NCBI RefSeq assembly: GCF_002355475.1
Contig: NZ_AP014862.1
Coordinates: 4,030,001-4,094,000 of the forward strand
From: Pseudomonas furukawaii
Lineage (GTDB): Bacteria > Pseudomonadota > Gammaproteobacteria > Pseudomonadales > Pseudomonadaceae
Direction: 5' to 3'
Length of the DNA stretch: 64,000 nt
Of the stretch, positions 47,048 to 55,814 are shown one piece after another (position 1 is the stretch's first letter; each line of letters starts with the position of its first letter). Under the pieces are notes generated by a model. It saw nothing but the letters and a program-made list of their open reading frames with translations, was not told where the DNA came from and did not search any database. The position numbers and the translations under genes are program-made.

Positions 47048-47902
47048 TTAGACGCGGGACTTCTCGCTCACCACGTTGCGCAATGTGCCTATGCCTTCGA
47101 TGGTCGCCTCGACCACATCTCCCGGATTGAGGAACAATCCCGTACCCATTCCGACGCCGGCCGGCGAACCGGTGAACAACACGTCGCCACAGGCAAAGCT
47201 GGAGCGTTGCTGGACGAAACGGATCAACTGGCCGACATCCCAGGTCATTTCGGCGGTCGAGCCATCCTGGCGGATCTCGCCATTCACCTTGAGGACCAGG
47301 CGCAGCTTGGGCGAGCCGGCTGGGAACTCGTCCTTGGTGACGATCCAGGGCCCCAGGCCGGTGGTGCGGTCCTGACTCTTGGCTGCAAACAGGTCCATAC
47401 CGATACCGGCCGGCCCACTACGCTGCAGGTCGCGCGCGCTGACGTCGTTACCGACCGTGTAGCCCAGCACGCAGGCCAAGGGGTCCGCCAGGTCGATGTC
47501 AGCACTGCCGATCACCGCCACCAGCTCGACCTCATGATCGAGCTCCTCGGTCAAAGGGGGATAGCGAATCGCATCATGGGCGCCGATCAGAGCGCCGTAG
47601 GCCTTCAGGAAGGCTACCGGCTGGGTCGGGCTGGAAAGGCCGAAGTCCTCGGCCAGGTGCTTGGCGTAGTTGGCCCCCGCCACCACTACCCGGTTCACCG
47701 GCTCGATCGGCGGCAGCAAGCGCACCTTGGATAACGGTAGTGCCGACCCGGAAAGACGCAGCGCACTGATTCCAGCCCCTTTGGCCACAGCGGGTGCCCA
47801 AGAGGAAAACTCGCCGGTGATGGCGTGTACTTCGTCCCGTTCAGGATCGACCACCGCCCAGAAAGGGCCGGTCTCAAAATAGGAGCAACGCGCCAGTTTC
47901 AT
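47048..47902 (-). CDS. Fumarylacetoacetate hydrolase-family protein 1
   Basis: I chose the ATG giving MKLARCSYFETGPF, which overlaps the previous stop (TGATG). The 284-residue product has GANYAKHLAEDFG near residue 83, the metal ligands in DHEVELVAV, and GNDVSARDLQ. These enzymes cleave or tautomerise oxo-acids made by ring fission, often as hydrolases or decarboxylases. It is paralogous to the product of 61822-62706. Confidence 0.92.
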   Translation of the reverse strand: MKLARCSYFETGPFWAVVDPERDEVHAITGEFSSWAPAVAKGAGISALRLSGSALPLSKVRLLPPIEPVNRVVVAGANYAKHLAEDFGLSSPTQPVAFLKAYGALIGAHDAIRYPPLTEELDHEVELVAVIGSADIDLADPLACVLGYTVGNDVSARDLQRSGPAGIGMDLFAAKSQDRTTGLGPWIVTKDEFPAGSPKLRLVLKVNGEIRQDGSTAEMTWDVGQLIRFVQQRSSFACGDVLFTGSPAGVGMGTGLFLNPGDVVEATIEGIGTLRNVVSEKSRV

Positions 47903-48978
47903 CAGACGCCTACCTTGCCCAATTTTGCCGGATCGATATGCAGCAGCTCGCAGGCATTCTTCCAACGAATCTTCTGCAGATCCTCGTCCGACAGGCGCAG
48001 CCCTTCGGTCAGGTCATGGCGCACGGCATCGCTGCCACCGAAATTGGAACCGTAGAGAATCCGGTCTGCACCGATGATGTCGACCAGGGCCTGGCGCATG
48101 GGTACCTCATGCAGCTCCACGTCGAAGTAGAAGTTGGACAGATAGTCCAGGAAGGGCTTCTTGTTGTGATAGACGTCGAGATTCGGATTGGTCTGCGCCA
48201 AACGCCCCAACTGGTAGGGAGCGAAGCCCCCACCGTGGGTGATGTAGACCTTCAGGTTCGGGAAGCGATCCAACACGCCACCATTGATCAGGTACCAGAG
48301 GCACTTGGTTTCGTCGTAGTTCATTCCGACGATGGCAGTGGTTTCGAAACGGTCGGTGTTGGCTCGGCTGCCCCAGGTCACGGACTGGTTGTAGCCATGC
48401 ACGAATATCGGCAGATCGAGATCGCACAACGCCTCCCAGACCGGATACAGCTCAGGCGAATCGAATTCCATACCACCGAAGTTGGAGCCGCCGGCCACCA
48501 GCCCCTTGGCACCCAGCTCGGTACAGGCGCGGCGGATTTCCTTGGCCGCCTCATGCGGTACGTTCAACGGCGCATGGGCCCAGAACATCAGGCGATTGGG
48601 TGCAGCCGAGCAGTAACCGGCCAGCACGTCGTTGACCTTGCGGGCGAAAGGCACCGCGAACTCGGCCTCGGCCCAGTACATGTAGCAATGGCTCGGCACC
48701 GACAGAACCTGGGCGGTTTGGCCGGCCGCGTCCATTGCGGCGAGGCGGTGGTTCGGGTCGCGCCACTTGGCCATGTACTCCGCAACGTTCAGTGTTTCGC
48801 CGCGGGCATGCGCCTCGCGCAGCGCCTTCTTACGCTCCGGTGCCCCCAGGGTCAGGATCCAATCGCCCACACGCAACTTGATATCGCCATCGGGCTGGGA
48901 CTCGAAAGCAGGCCCCCAATAGGGATGCTGGTCGTAGTAGTCAGGATGAGGCGCATGAGCGTGGAGATCGATAAGCAT
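47902..48978 (-). CDS. ACMSD-like amidohydrolase, paralogue B
   Basis: I chose the start giving MLIDLHAHAPHPDYY, with AGAGG nine bases upstream and matching the paralogue at 33900. The 358-residue product has the HAH zinc motif near residue 6, IFVHGYNQSVTWGSR near 200, and YITHGGG near 245. It shares long segments with paralogue A (VLAGYC against MSAYC, GSNFGGMEFDSPELYPVWE against GTNFNGIETHDERLFPVWE), so the two are duplicates that may act on related intermediates. It heads the operon to 44450. Confidence 0.87.
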   Translation of the reverse strand: MLIDLHAHAPHPDYYDQHPYWGPAFESQPDGDIKLRVGDWILTLGAPERKKALREAHARGETLNVAEYMAKWRDPNHRLAAMDAAGQTAQVLSVPSHCYMYWAEAEFAVPFARKVNDVLAGYCSAAPNRLMFWAHAPLNVPHEAAKEIRRACTELGAKGLVAGGSNFGGMEFDSPELYPVWEALCDLDLPIFVHGYNQSVTWGSRANTDRFETTAIVGMNYDETKCLWYLINGGVLDRFPNLKVYITHGGGFAPYQLGRLAQTNPNLDVYHNKKPFLDYLSNFYFDVELHEVPMRQALVDIIGADRILYGSNFGGSDAVRHDLTEGLRLSDEDLQKIRWKNACELLHIDPAKLGKVGV

Positions 48979-49107
48979 AGTCCGGTACCTCTGAAGTGAC
49001 ATTTTTTGTGGTTGTGTAACGTGGCGCTCGCAGCGCGACCGTTCGGCCCAACATGCACGAAAGAAGCGCACATCGGCCCGCCTTCAAGGCAGAGAATAAG
49101 TTTAAAA

Positions 49108-49132
49108 TGATCATAAATCAAAAATCTGTTCA
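49108..49132. promoter_or_regulatory. Operator 4
   Basis: TGATCA-N13-TGTTCA with an A/T-rich spacer. One arm is perfect, the other has one change. It lies 130 bases before the amidohydrolase B gene that heads the five-gene operon. Confidence 0.6.
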
Positions 49133-49310
49133 TATTATTTTTTGATTTGGGCGAAAAAGCCCGTGCCAGAGCCTCACCGCAGACGTGCGAGGACCCGAAG
49201 GGGCAACCAGCCGAACAGGAATTCAGGCGAAGAGATGGGGGCGAGCGAGACGCGGGGAAGAAAGAAGAGCGGCCACCCTCATCCAGAGGGCGGCCGAGAA
49301 CACCGAGGGA

Positions 49311-50045
49311 TCAGCGGCGGGAGCGGGAGGTGGAGCCGATGGTCAGAGCAGCAACGAGCTTTCTCACACGGACTGGGAGAAGACGGCGGCCACTGCCCTC
49401 CGGCACGAGAATCTCGCTCAACACGTAGCGGATGACCATTTCGCAAACCAGCTCACGATCGAGCTTGACCCCGAGACGGGCATCCCACTCATCGAAGACT
49501 ATGCCCAGCAGATCCTGAAAACGCACGATGGAATCATGGAAAATGCGCCGGAAGAAACCCAACGCATACTCAGGCGCCACCACCAGCAGACGCCGTGCGC
49601 GACTCTGTTCGAGATAGGTATCGAGGTAGGCGATCAGCGCATTCAGGCGTGCGTCAGGATCGGCTATATCCTCCAGGGCCTGGGACAGGGAGCTATGGAA
49701 GCTGTCCCGCTTGTGCCGGGAGAAGGTGTCCAGAAGGTCTTCCTGGGATGAGAAGTAGCGATAGAAGGTGCCCCGCGACACCCCCGCCACCTGGCAGACA
49801 TCCAGGATCGAGATCCTGTCCGCCCCGGAGCGCAGCACCACCTCTTCGGTGGCGGCGAGGATATTGCCAATGGTCTCCTCGGAGCGCCGGTTGGGCTTTA
49901 CGTTGACTCCGGCCACCGATGACGCGCGACCATTTTTCTGAACAGCCTGTTTAACCGCAGTGGAAGGCTTCTCTGCAGGGGCGGTTTTCCTCCTGGCAGG
50001 AGCGACAGGCTCTATTTTGCTGGACTTCGTAGCGTTCCTTGACAT
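49311..50045 (-). CDS. TetR-family transcriptional regulator
   Basis: The 244-residue product has a 50-residue Lys/Ala-rich N-terminal extension, then a TetR helix-turn-helix (ILDVCQVAGVSRGTFYRYFSS near residues 80-100) split over two runs, and a helical ligand domain. It is divergent from the CoA ligase gene. It is the best candidate to bind the seven repeated palindromes, because TetR proteins bind such sites and are often controlled by acyl-CoA ligands. The IclR regulator at 59308 is the alternative. Confidence 0.92.
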   Translation of the reverse strand: MSRNATKSSKIEPVAPARRKTAPAEKPSTAVKQAVQKNGRASSVAGVNVKPNRRSEETIGNILAATEEVVLRSGADRISILDVCQVAGVSRGTFYRYFSSQEDLLDTFSRHKRDSFHSSLSQALEDIADPDARLNALIAYLDTYLEQSRARRLLVVAPEYALGFFRRIFHDSIVRFQDLLGIVFDEWDARLGVKLDRELVCEMVIRYVLSEILVPEGSGRRLLPVRVRKLVAALTIGSTSRSRR

Positions 50046-50109
50046 TGATAGGGATTCTCAGTTGGTAAATTTTCGTCACATTAGCACAGGATATAGGCAG
50101 TACTACATG

Positions 50110-50123
50110 GATTTGTTCAAATC
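50110..50123. promoter_or_regulatory. Palindrome between tetR and the CoA ligase gene
   Basis: GATTTG-TT-CAAATC is a perfect 14-base palindrome and contains TGTTCAAAT, which also forms the right half of operators 1 and 6. It may be the regulator's own operator or a half site. Confidence 0.4.
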
Positions 50124-50154
50124 TTAGCTGGAGACAAGCGACAAATTTGAATTT

Positions 50155-50167
50155 AGAATGGCATTCT
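50155..50167. promoter_or_regulatory. Second palindrome before the CoA ligase gene
   Basis: AGAATG-G-CATTCT is perfect and lies about 60 bases before the ligase start. It is a different motif from the repeated operators. Confidence 0.3.
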
Positions 50168-50225
50168 CCCACCAAAATAAAATCTGCCATCCCACAGCGG
50201 GAAAGGCCTCCAAAGGAGATGAGCT

Positions 50226-51857
50226 ATGAGTGGCATTGGTCATCCGGACACATGGTCCGTAGGCGAGAGAGACACCGCCATCGCAGCGCTCGATCGAGCG
50301 GTTGCACGGCATCCAGACAGGGTGCTGCTGGATTTCAGCGGAAATCTATACACATATGCAGAAGTTGACTCTCTGTCCACCCGCATGGCTCACGCCCTGG
50401 CCACCCTTGGCGTGCAACCGGGCGAGACTGTGCTGACCATGCTGGACAACAACATCGACGCGGTCGTCTGCTGGCTGGCCATCAACAAGCTCCGCGCGGT
50501 GAGCGTGCCGATCAACACCGCGCTCAAGGGCGAATTCCTGCGCCACCAGATCGCCGACACGAGGACCCACCTGGTCATCTGCGAAGCCGACTACCTGCCG
50601 CGCATCCTCCCACTCGCCGAGCAGCTCAGCGAGGTCAGCCAAATCCTCTACCGTGGTGAACTGGCCGAGCCCACCGAATGCAGGATTCCGATTGCCGCCC
50701 TGGACGAGTTCCGCGGCGAGGACGACACGCCTTTCACCAGCAAGCCCGAGCCTTCCGACCTTGCCTGCCTGATCTACACCTCCGGCACCACCGGCCCTTC
50801 GAAAGGATGCATGATCAGCTACAACTTCATGTGCAATCTGGCCCGCCTGCAGTTACGTGCCGGCCCGGCCGACGAGAACGACGTGACCATCACGCCGCTG
50901 CCGCTGTTCCATATGAACGCCCTGTGCGTCAGCATCATCGCCAGTATCCTGGTCGGCGCGCGGGCTGCCATCCTGCCGCGCTTCTCGGTCTCCAATTTCT
51001 GGCAGGAAGTCGAACGCTCCGGAGCGACCATCGCCTCCATCCTAGGTGGCATGGGTGGCCTGCTCGCCCAGGCGCCGGACAATGATGCGATGAGGCGCTG
51101 TTACGGCCAGATCCACACGGCGCGTGGCAACCCCTACACCGAGGAAACCAAGAAGATCTGGCGAGAGCGCTTCGGTACCAAGTTGGTCGGAGGCAATGGC
51201 TATGGCCTCACCGAAGCTTGCGTGGTCACCTCCCTGGCGGCCGGCGAATACGCGGCGCCCGGCTCATCCGGCAAGCGAATCCCGGACTTCGACGTGCGCA
51301 TCGTCGACGACAACGATCAGGAACTGCCGGCCAACACCCCCGGCGAGATCGTGGTTCGTCCGCTGCGCCCGGACATCATGTTCCAGGGCTACTGGAACCG
51401 CCCGGCGGACACCCTGAAGCTGATGCGCAACATGTGGTTCCACACCGGTGACATCGGCAAGTTCGACGACGACGGTTTCTTCTATTTCGTCGACCGCAAA
51501 AAGGACTACCTGCGGCGCCGTGGCGAGAACATCTCCAGCTTCGAAATGGAAGCAGCCTTCGCCGTACACCCGGACCTCGCCGAGGTTGCGGTGCATGCCG
51601 TTCCATCCGACAAGGGTGAGGATGACGTCAAGGTGACTGCCGTGCTGCACCAGGAGGCCCGATTGACACCGGAAGAGCTGTTCCACTGGGCGACCGATTC
51701 GGTGCCCTACTACGCCCTGCCGCGATATATCGAGTTCCGCCGCAGCCTGCCGAAGAATCCCCAGGGCCGCGTGCTGAAGTACCAGTTGCGCGACGAGGGC
51801 AAGACGGCCGATACCTGGGATCTGGAAGACACAGACATCAAGGTCGCAAAAAAATGA
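50226..51857 (+). CDS. AMP-forming acyl-CoA ligase
   Basis: The 543-residue product is an ANL-family enzyme: YTSGTTGPSKG near residue 185, GYGLTEAC near 325, YWNRPADTLK near 390, DRKKDYLRRRGENISS near 425, and the C-terminal catalytic lysine in KNPQGRVLKYQLR. AGGAGATGAGCTATG supports the start. It makes the CoA thioester of the pathway's carboxylic acid substrate, the first dedicated step of a CoA-based pathway. The acid is not identified. Confidence 0.92.
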   Translation: MSGIGHPDTWSVGERDTAIAALDRAVARHPDRVLLDFSGNLYTYAEVDSLSTRMAHALATLGVQPGETVLTMLDNNIDAVVCWLAINKLRAVSVPINTALKGEFLRHQIADTRTHLVICEADYLPRILPLAEQLSEVSQILYRGELAEPTECRIPIAALDEFRGEDDTPFTSKPEPSDLACLIYTSGTTGPSKGCMISYNFMCNLARLQLRAGPADENDVTITPLPLFHMNALCVSIIASILVGARAAILPRFSVSNFWQEVERSGATIASILGGMGGLLAQAPDNDAMRRCYGQIHTARGNPYTEETKKIWRERFGTKLVGGNGYGLTEACVVTSLAAGEYAAPGSSGKRIPDFDVRIVDDNDQELPANTPGEIVVRPLRPDIMFQGYWNRPADTLKLMRNMWFHTGDIGKFDDDGFFYFVDRKKDYLRRRGENISSFEMEAAFAVHPDLAEVAVHAVPSDKGEDDVKVTAVLHQEARLTPEELFHWATDSVPYYALPRYIEFRRSLPKNPQGRVLKYQLRDEGKTADTWDLEDTDIKVAKK

Positions 51858-51864
51858 CCCGCAC

Positions 51865-51899
51865 GCCAGGCTGGCATCCCCAGCCTGGCCCCCCCCCCC
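51865..51899 (+). terminator. Hairpin followed by an 11-base C-run
   Basis: GCCAGGCTG and CAGCCTGGC form a perfect 9-base stem, followed directly by eleven C from 51889 to 51899. It lies between the convergent ligase and SDR genes. The tract is C rather than T, so rho-independent termination is doubtful. Confidence 0.45.
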
Positions 51900-51939
51900 A
51901 CGGAACAAAGGCGCGGCGCCACCCGCACCGGTCGCCTTG

Positions 51940-52740
51940 TCAATATTCGCGAACCGGAACGTCCGCCGGACGGGAGTTATAGCCGGGCAGGTGCAGCCCA
52001 CCATCGACGTGGATTGTTTCGCCAGTGACGAAGCGCGACATTTCCGACGCCAGGAACACCACCACCGGCCCGATGTCCTCCTCCGGCTCGCCGCAGCGCC
52101 CCAGCGGTCGCATGGCCGCGGAGCGCTCGGCGAAGCCCGGGTTCTCTGCAGCCAACTTGTGGAAGGTCGCGCCCATGGCAGTTGGCGCGATCGCGTTCAC
52201 GCGAATGTTGAAACGCCCCCACTCCGAGGCAGCACTGCGGGTCAGGCCGACGACGCCCGACTTGGCCGCGTTGTAGTCGCCATGCAACCAGGCCCCGACC
52301 TCGGTGTCGATGGAATAGAAGTTGATGATTTTGCCACCTCCACGCACGCGCATATGCGGCAGGGCGGCCTTCATCGACCACCAGGCGGCCCACAGAGTGG
52401 AGTCCAGGGTGCGGGCCAGCATCTCGTCGGTCTTATCCTCCAACAGCACGTTGGGTGTGGGAGCGAAGGCATTGTTGACCAGGATGTCCAGGCCGCCGAA
52501 CCGCTCGACGGCCACCTGGATGGCCGCCTCGACATCCACCTTGCGGGTAACGTCGGTCTTGACGAACAGGGCCCGGGCTCCCAGTGCCTGCAACTCCTGC
52601 TCCACGGCCCTGCCGCTGATCTCGTCGAGCTCGGCGACCAGCACTGCGGCACCGGCCTTAGCAAAACTCAGCGCCACCCCTCGCCCGATTCCACCGCCAG
52701 CACCGGTGATCAGCGCCACTTGCTCTTGCAACAGCTTCAT
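51940..52740 (-). CDS. SDR-family oxidoreductase 2
   Basis: The 266-residue product has TGAGGGIGRGVA near residue 15, NNAFAP near 90, the catalytic Tyr and Lys in DYNAAKSG, and HVDGGLHLPG near the C-terminus. AAGGAA precedes the ATG at good distance. It probably oxidises a hydroxy intermediate or a cis-dihydrodiol. It shares the divergent operator at 52765 with the DUF2889 gene. Confidence 0.9.
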   Translation of the reverse strand: MKLLQEQVALITGAGGGIGRGVALSFAKAGAAVLVAELDEISGRAVEQELQALGARALFVKTDVTRKVDVEAAIQVAVERFGGLDILVNNAFAPTPNVLLEDKTDEMLARTLDSTLWAAWWSMKAALPHMRVRGGGKIINFYSIDTEVGAWLHGDYNAAKSGVVGLTRSAASEWGRFNIRVNAIAPTAMGATFHKLAAENPGFAERSAAMRPLGRCGEPEEDIGPVVVFLASEMSRFVTGETIHVDGGLHLPGYNSRPADVPVREY

Positions 52741-52764
52741 AGCGAATTCCTTCTTGTTTTTTGG

Positions 52765-52789
52765 TGAACATTTTTACATATAGTGTTCA
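52765..52789. promoter_or_regulatory. Operator 5
   Basis: TGAACA-N13-TGTTCA with perfect arms. It lies between the divergent SDR 2 gene (25 bases from its start) and the DUF2889 gene (57 bases). Confidence 0.7.
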
Positions 52790-52845
52790 AATATACTGCA
52801 ATCCTTAGCGACAAGCACCTGCGAAAACAGCAAAAGGAAACCACG

Positions 52846-53604
52846 ATGACCAGCATGTTCCGGCGCCGGGTGGAAATAGTTTCGACGATACAGGATGCCA
52901 CTAGAGAGGTACGCGCGAGCCTGGAGGACGACTTCCACCACTTCCGCGTCTGGCTGCGCCACCGCGACGGTATCGTGAGCGAGATCGGCGGCGAGGCCGT
53001 GCGCTATCCCTACTCCGCCTGCCCGCAGGCCGCCGAACAACTGGAGCGGCTGATCGGCATGCCGCTCAGCCAGATAGCCCACTCAGTGACCCGGCAGACA
53101 GATGCCCAGCACCAATGCACGCATCTGCTCGACCTGGCTGGCCTGGCCATCGCCAACGCCGCTCGAGGGGCGTCCCGGCGTCGGTACGACATTCAGGTTC
53201 CAGACCGCATCGACGAGCGCACCAACCCGGTCCTGCTACGCGACGGCGCCCCCCTGCTTAGCTGGGACGTGCATGGCTCGACCATTGAGGGACCACCGCC
53301 CTACTGCGGGGTCAATCTCCGTGAAGGAATGGCTCGCTGGGCGTTCAACAATCTGTCCGAGGAGGAAGCGGAAGCTGCACTGCTGCTACGCCGCTGCACA
53401 CAGATCTCGCTGGGTCGCATGAACAACCTGGATGCTCAGGTGCATGCCTCCAGCACTGGCCGCTGCTACAGCCAGCAACCGGCACGGGCCACACAAGCGC
53501 TGCGGATCAAGGGTTCCACCTGGGACTTCAGCGAAGCGGCGTCAGCGCTGTGCATGGACGACCAGAACTGGCTAGCCGGGAAAGAGGAGGCCCGCCCCTC
53601 CTGA
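52846..53604 (+). CDS. DUF2889-family protein
   Basis: I chose the ATG giving MTSMFRRRVEIVSTIQ, with AAAGGAAA upstream. The 252-residue product has HHFRVWLRHRDGIVSEIGGE near residue 30, a short Cys-containing region (YSACPQAAEQL), and HQCTHLLDLAGLAIANAA. This fits the DUF2889 family, which has no known function but appears in steroid and aromatic acid clusters. It is one side of an operator-bearing divergent promoter. Confidence 0.8.
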   Translation: MTSMFRRRVEIVSTIQDATREVRASLEDDFHHFRVWLRHRDGIVSEIGGEAVRYPYSACPQAAEQLERLIGMPLSQIAHSVTRQTDAQHQCTHLLDLAGLAIANAARGASRRRYDIQVPDRIDERTNPVLLRDGAPLLSWDVHGSTIEGPPPYCGVNLREGMARWAFNNLSEEEAEAALLLRRCTQISLGRMNNLDAQVHASSTGRCYSQQPARATQALRIKGSTWDFSEAASALCMDDQNWLAGKEEARPS

Positions 53605-53612
53605 CGAGGGGC
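53594..53612. terminator. Hairpin over the DUF2889 stop codon
   Basis: GCCCCTC-CTGAC-GAGGGGC is a perfect 7-base stem whose loop contains the TGA stop codon. It lies between convergent genes and may end transcription from either side, though no T-run follows. Confidence 0.4.
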
Positions 53613-53624
53613 AGGCCAAGGCCA

Positions 53625-54200
53625 TCAGAGGAACACGGCGAGGTTAGGCGTCCCCAGCACAGCCTGATCGAGGATGACCTCACGGCGCGCCAGCTTGAAG
53701 CCTTCTTCGGTCAGGCGTAGCACATCCCGGCGCTCACCACTGATGATGTCGACATGGTGGTCCTTGAAGCGGTTACGGGTCAGCAGCAGATAGCTGGTCA
53801 CCACGAACTCGTCGCCCTTCTCCGTCTCTTCAACGAACACGTTGGTTACCAGGCGACGGGTACGGGAGGGTGGGTCTTCCGCCCAGGCGCTCTTGCCGGA
53901 CAGGCGCAGGATCCGTCCCATGATCGAGCGGTAGTCGTCGTGGTAGTGCTGTACGCTGCGCACGATAGTGGTGGACAGCTCGGACTGCAGACGGGTATGC
54001 CGCAGAGGCACGGTGTAGACCAGGTCGGTGGCCAGGCGCGCGGCCCATTCCTGCAGGCGAATCTGGTCCAGCAACGTCGCCTCCTCGTAAAGGAAGGTCA
54101 CTACCTGGTTATAGATCTCGGTACCGACCGGGACACGCTTGATGCCAACCGGCGATCCAGGCTGAATCTGGTCGGCGCCACGTTCTTGTACTTGGGCCAT
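53625..54200 (-). CDS. Ring-hydroxylating dioxygenase, beta subunit
   Basis: The 191-residue product fits the small cone-fold subunit: ITFLYEEATLLDQIR-type helix (read as VTFLYEEATLLDQIRLQEWA) near residue 33, RITRLVTNV-like strand (RTRRLVTNVFVEE) and YLLLTRNRFKDHHVDIISGER. The usual length is about 160-190. It lies 39 bases after the alpha subunit gene and has AGGAG before its ATG. It has structural rather than catalytic roles. Confidence 0.88.
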   Translation of the reverse strand: MAQVQERGADQIQPGSPVGIKRVPVGTEIYNQVVTFLYEEATLLDQIRLQEWAARLATDLVYTVPLRHTRLQSELSTTIVRSVQHYHDDYRSIMGRILRLSGKSAWAEDPPSRTRRLVTNVFVEETEKGDEFVVTSYLLLTRNRFKDHHVDIISGERRDVLRLTEEGFKLARREVILDQAVLGTPNLAVFL

Positions 54201-54239
54201 GAGTAACTCCTGAAATTGTTGTTGTGCCTGGAGCGACGA

Positions 54240-55640
54240 TCAGTCTTCCGCCGTCATCAGCTCGTGCCAGTACTGCCACCAATGCCACTGGGTGTCGTCC
54301 TTGGTGAAACCCTCGTTGACGATACCCGGCCCCGGCCAACCCTCGGGAGCGCCGGTCTCGTAACATGCCTGGTATTTCAAGGTCATCTGGCGGCCCATCG
54401 CTCCCTTGGCGGCCAGCGTCATATGCGGCCAGGTATCGGAGTCGTCCTGCTCGACCATGCCGGAGGTGCCGAACAGTTGGATGGTCTGCTTCAGCATCTT
54501 CTCGCGCAACTCGGCCGGCGCATCCTTCTCGGCGAAGATCCAGTTGACGAACTCGAGCTTGTCCGGCCCCTGGGGCACGTAGGCGTGCATGGTCATGGAG
54601 CCGACCACCGAACCATCGGGCTGTGGAATATAGACAAAACCGAAAAGAATGTTCGGGAACATTCCACCCACTTGCGGCGGCATGCTGGTCAGCACCTTGA
54701 GCTGGTCCTCGCTCAGGTTGCGAGACAGCTGCTCGACCATGTCGCGGGTCATTCCAGCCGGCGGCAGCGCGTTCAGCTTCTCCTGCACGGACAGCTCCGC
54801 CGGATCGAGGCCAGTCAGACGCTTGATCTTGCGTGCGAGGTCGATGCAGCGCAGGGCGTGACCATGCGGCGAGCTAATCTCCACGCCGATCATCTCGGGG
54901 CTGAGATCTGCCCCCTCACCTTCCCCCTGGCCTTTCTTCGCGTAGTTGCCCACTTCGCCCAGCCAACGGTGCAGTGTCAGGGTGTGGAAACCATCGGCGG
55001 CCGACTGCTCGCCGGCAGTCTTCCAGTTGGCGTTGACGATGAAGCGCTGTGGCGGACCGAGCACCTCCATACCCTTGTCAGAGCGGCAGAACAGCATGTC
55101 GTAGTACCACTTGGCATCGCCGAGGAACTCCTCGAACGACGGACCGTCGACATTCCAGGTAGCGAAGACCAGGCCACCGTAGAGGGTTACCCGGGCTTTT
55201 TTCAGGCCCAACTCCTCTTTCGACAGCATCTTGCCGTGCATGCATTCTCGCTCGACCGGCGAGCCGATGAAGTCGCCATTGGGACGGAAGGCCCAGCCGT
55301 GGTAGATGCATTTGTGGATCTGTGTGTTACCACAGTCGGCCGTGCTGATACGCATACCACGGTGCGGGCAGACGTTGAGGTTCACATAGACTTCGCCGTC
55401 CTTGCCCCGGGCAACGATCACCGAATCGGAGCCCATGTCACGGACCACAAAGTCTCCGGAATTGGGGATCTCGGACTCGTGCCCGAGGAAGACCCAGATC
55501 TTGCCAAAGATTTTTTCCATCTCCAGCTCATAGATCTCACGGTCCGACAACACGCGCATCTGCACTTCACGGGTATCGGGGTAGATGAGATCGGAAACCT
55601 TGGTTCCGTCGGACAATACAGGGCTTGTTCTTGTTAGCAT
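54240..55640 (-). CDS. Rieske aromatic-ring-hydroxylating dioxygenase, alpha subunit
   Basis: The 466-residue product has the Rieske cluster ligands CPH near residue 90 and CIYH near 112, and the mononuclear iron site in ADGFHTLTLH near 217. It is a large-subunit oxygenase of the two-subunit class that makes cis-dihydrodiols or mono-oxygenates aromatic rings. AGGAGG precedes the start. No ferredoxin or reductase gene lies nearby. Operator 6 is 51 bases upstream. The pairing with a CoA ligase and a DUF35/Ltp-like pair recalls the ibuprofen-CoA dioxygenase system of sphingomonads, but identity is not implied. Confidence 0.93.
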   Translation of the reverse strand: MLTRTSPVLSDGTKVSDLIYPDTREVQMRVLSDREIYELEMEKIFGKIWVFLGHESEIPNSGDFVVRDMGSDSVIVARGKDGEVYVNLNVCPHRGMRISTADCGNTQIHKCIYHGWAFRPNGDFIGSPVERECMHGKMLSKEELGLKKARVTLYGGLVFATWNVDGPSFEEFLGDAKWYYDMLFCRSDKGMEVLGPPQRFIVNANWKTAGEQSAADGFHTLTLHRWLGEVGNYAKKGQGEGEGADLSPEMIGVEISSPHGHALRCIDLARKIKRLTGLDPAELSVQEKLNALPPAGMTRDMVEQLSRNLSEDQLKVLTSMPPQVGGMFPNILFGFVYIPQPDGSVVGSMTMHAYVPQGPDKLEFVNWIFAEKDAPAELREKMLKQTIQLFGTSGMVEQDDSDTWPHMTLAAKGAMGRQMTLKYQACYETGAPEGWPGPGIVNEGFTKDDTQWHWWQYWHELMTAED

Positions 55641-55690
55641 GATTGCCTCCTGTTCAGGGCGCTACGGCGAATTTAAGCCGGAGCAAATAT

Positions 55691-55715
55691 AAGACACTTT
55701 TTATAAAAATGTACA
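55691..55715. promoter_or_regulatory. Operator 6
   Basis: AAGACA-N13-TGTACA with an A/T-rich spacer. The right arm is TGTACA instead of TGTTCA, as in operator 7. It lies 51 bases before the Rieske alpha gene. Confidence 0.6.
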
Positions 55716-55814
55716 TAGAAATCGCCACTCGGAAAGTGAGTGAATCCTTCCACCCACCCCTGGCATACCCGCTACCATCGACCTCTCATGCCCGGGCCGG
55801 GTGATTCGGGCATA

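Noticed and set aside
50096-50118. A full 25-base operator in the tetR / ligase gap
   Set aside because: The right half TGTTC is present but the left half is GGCAG; only a half site and a different palindrome are supported.
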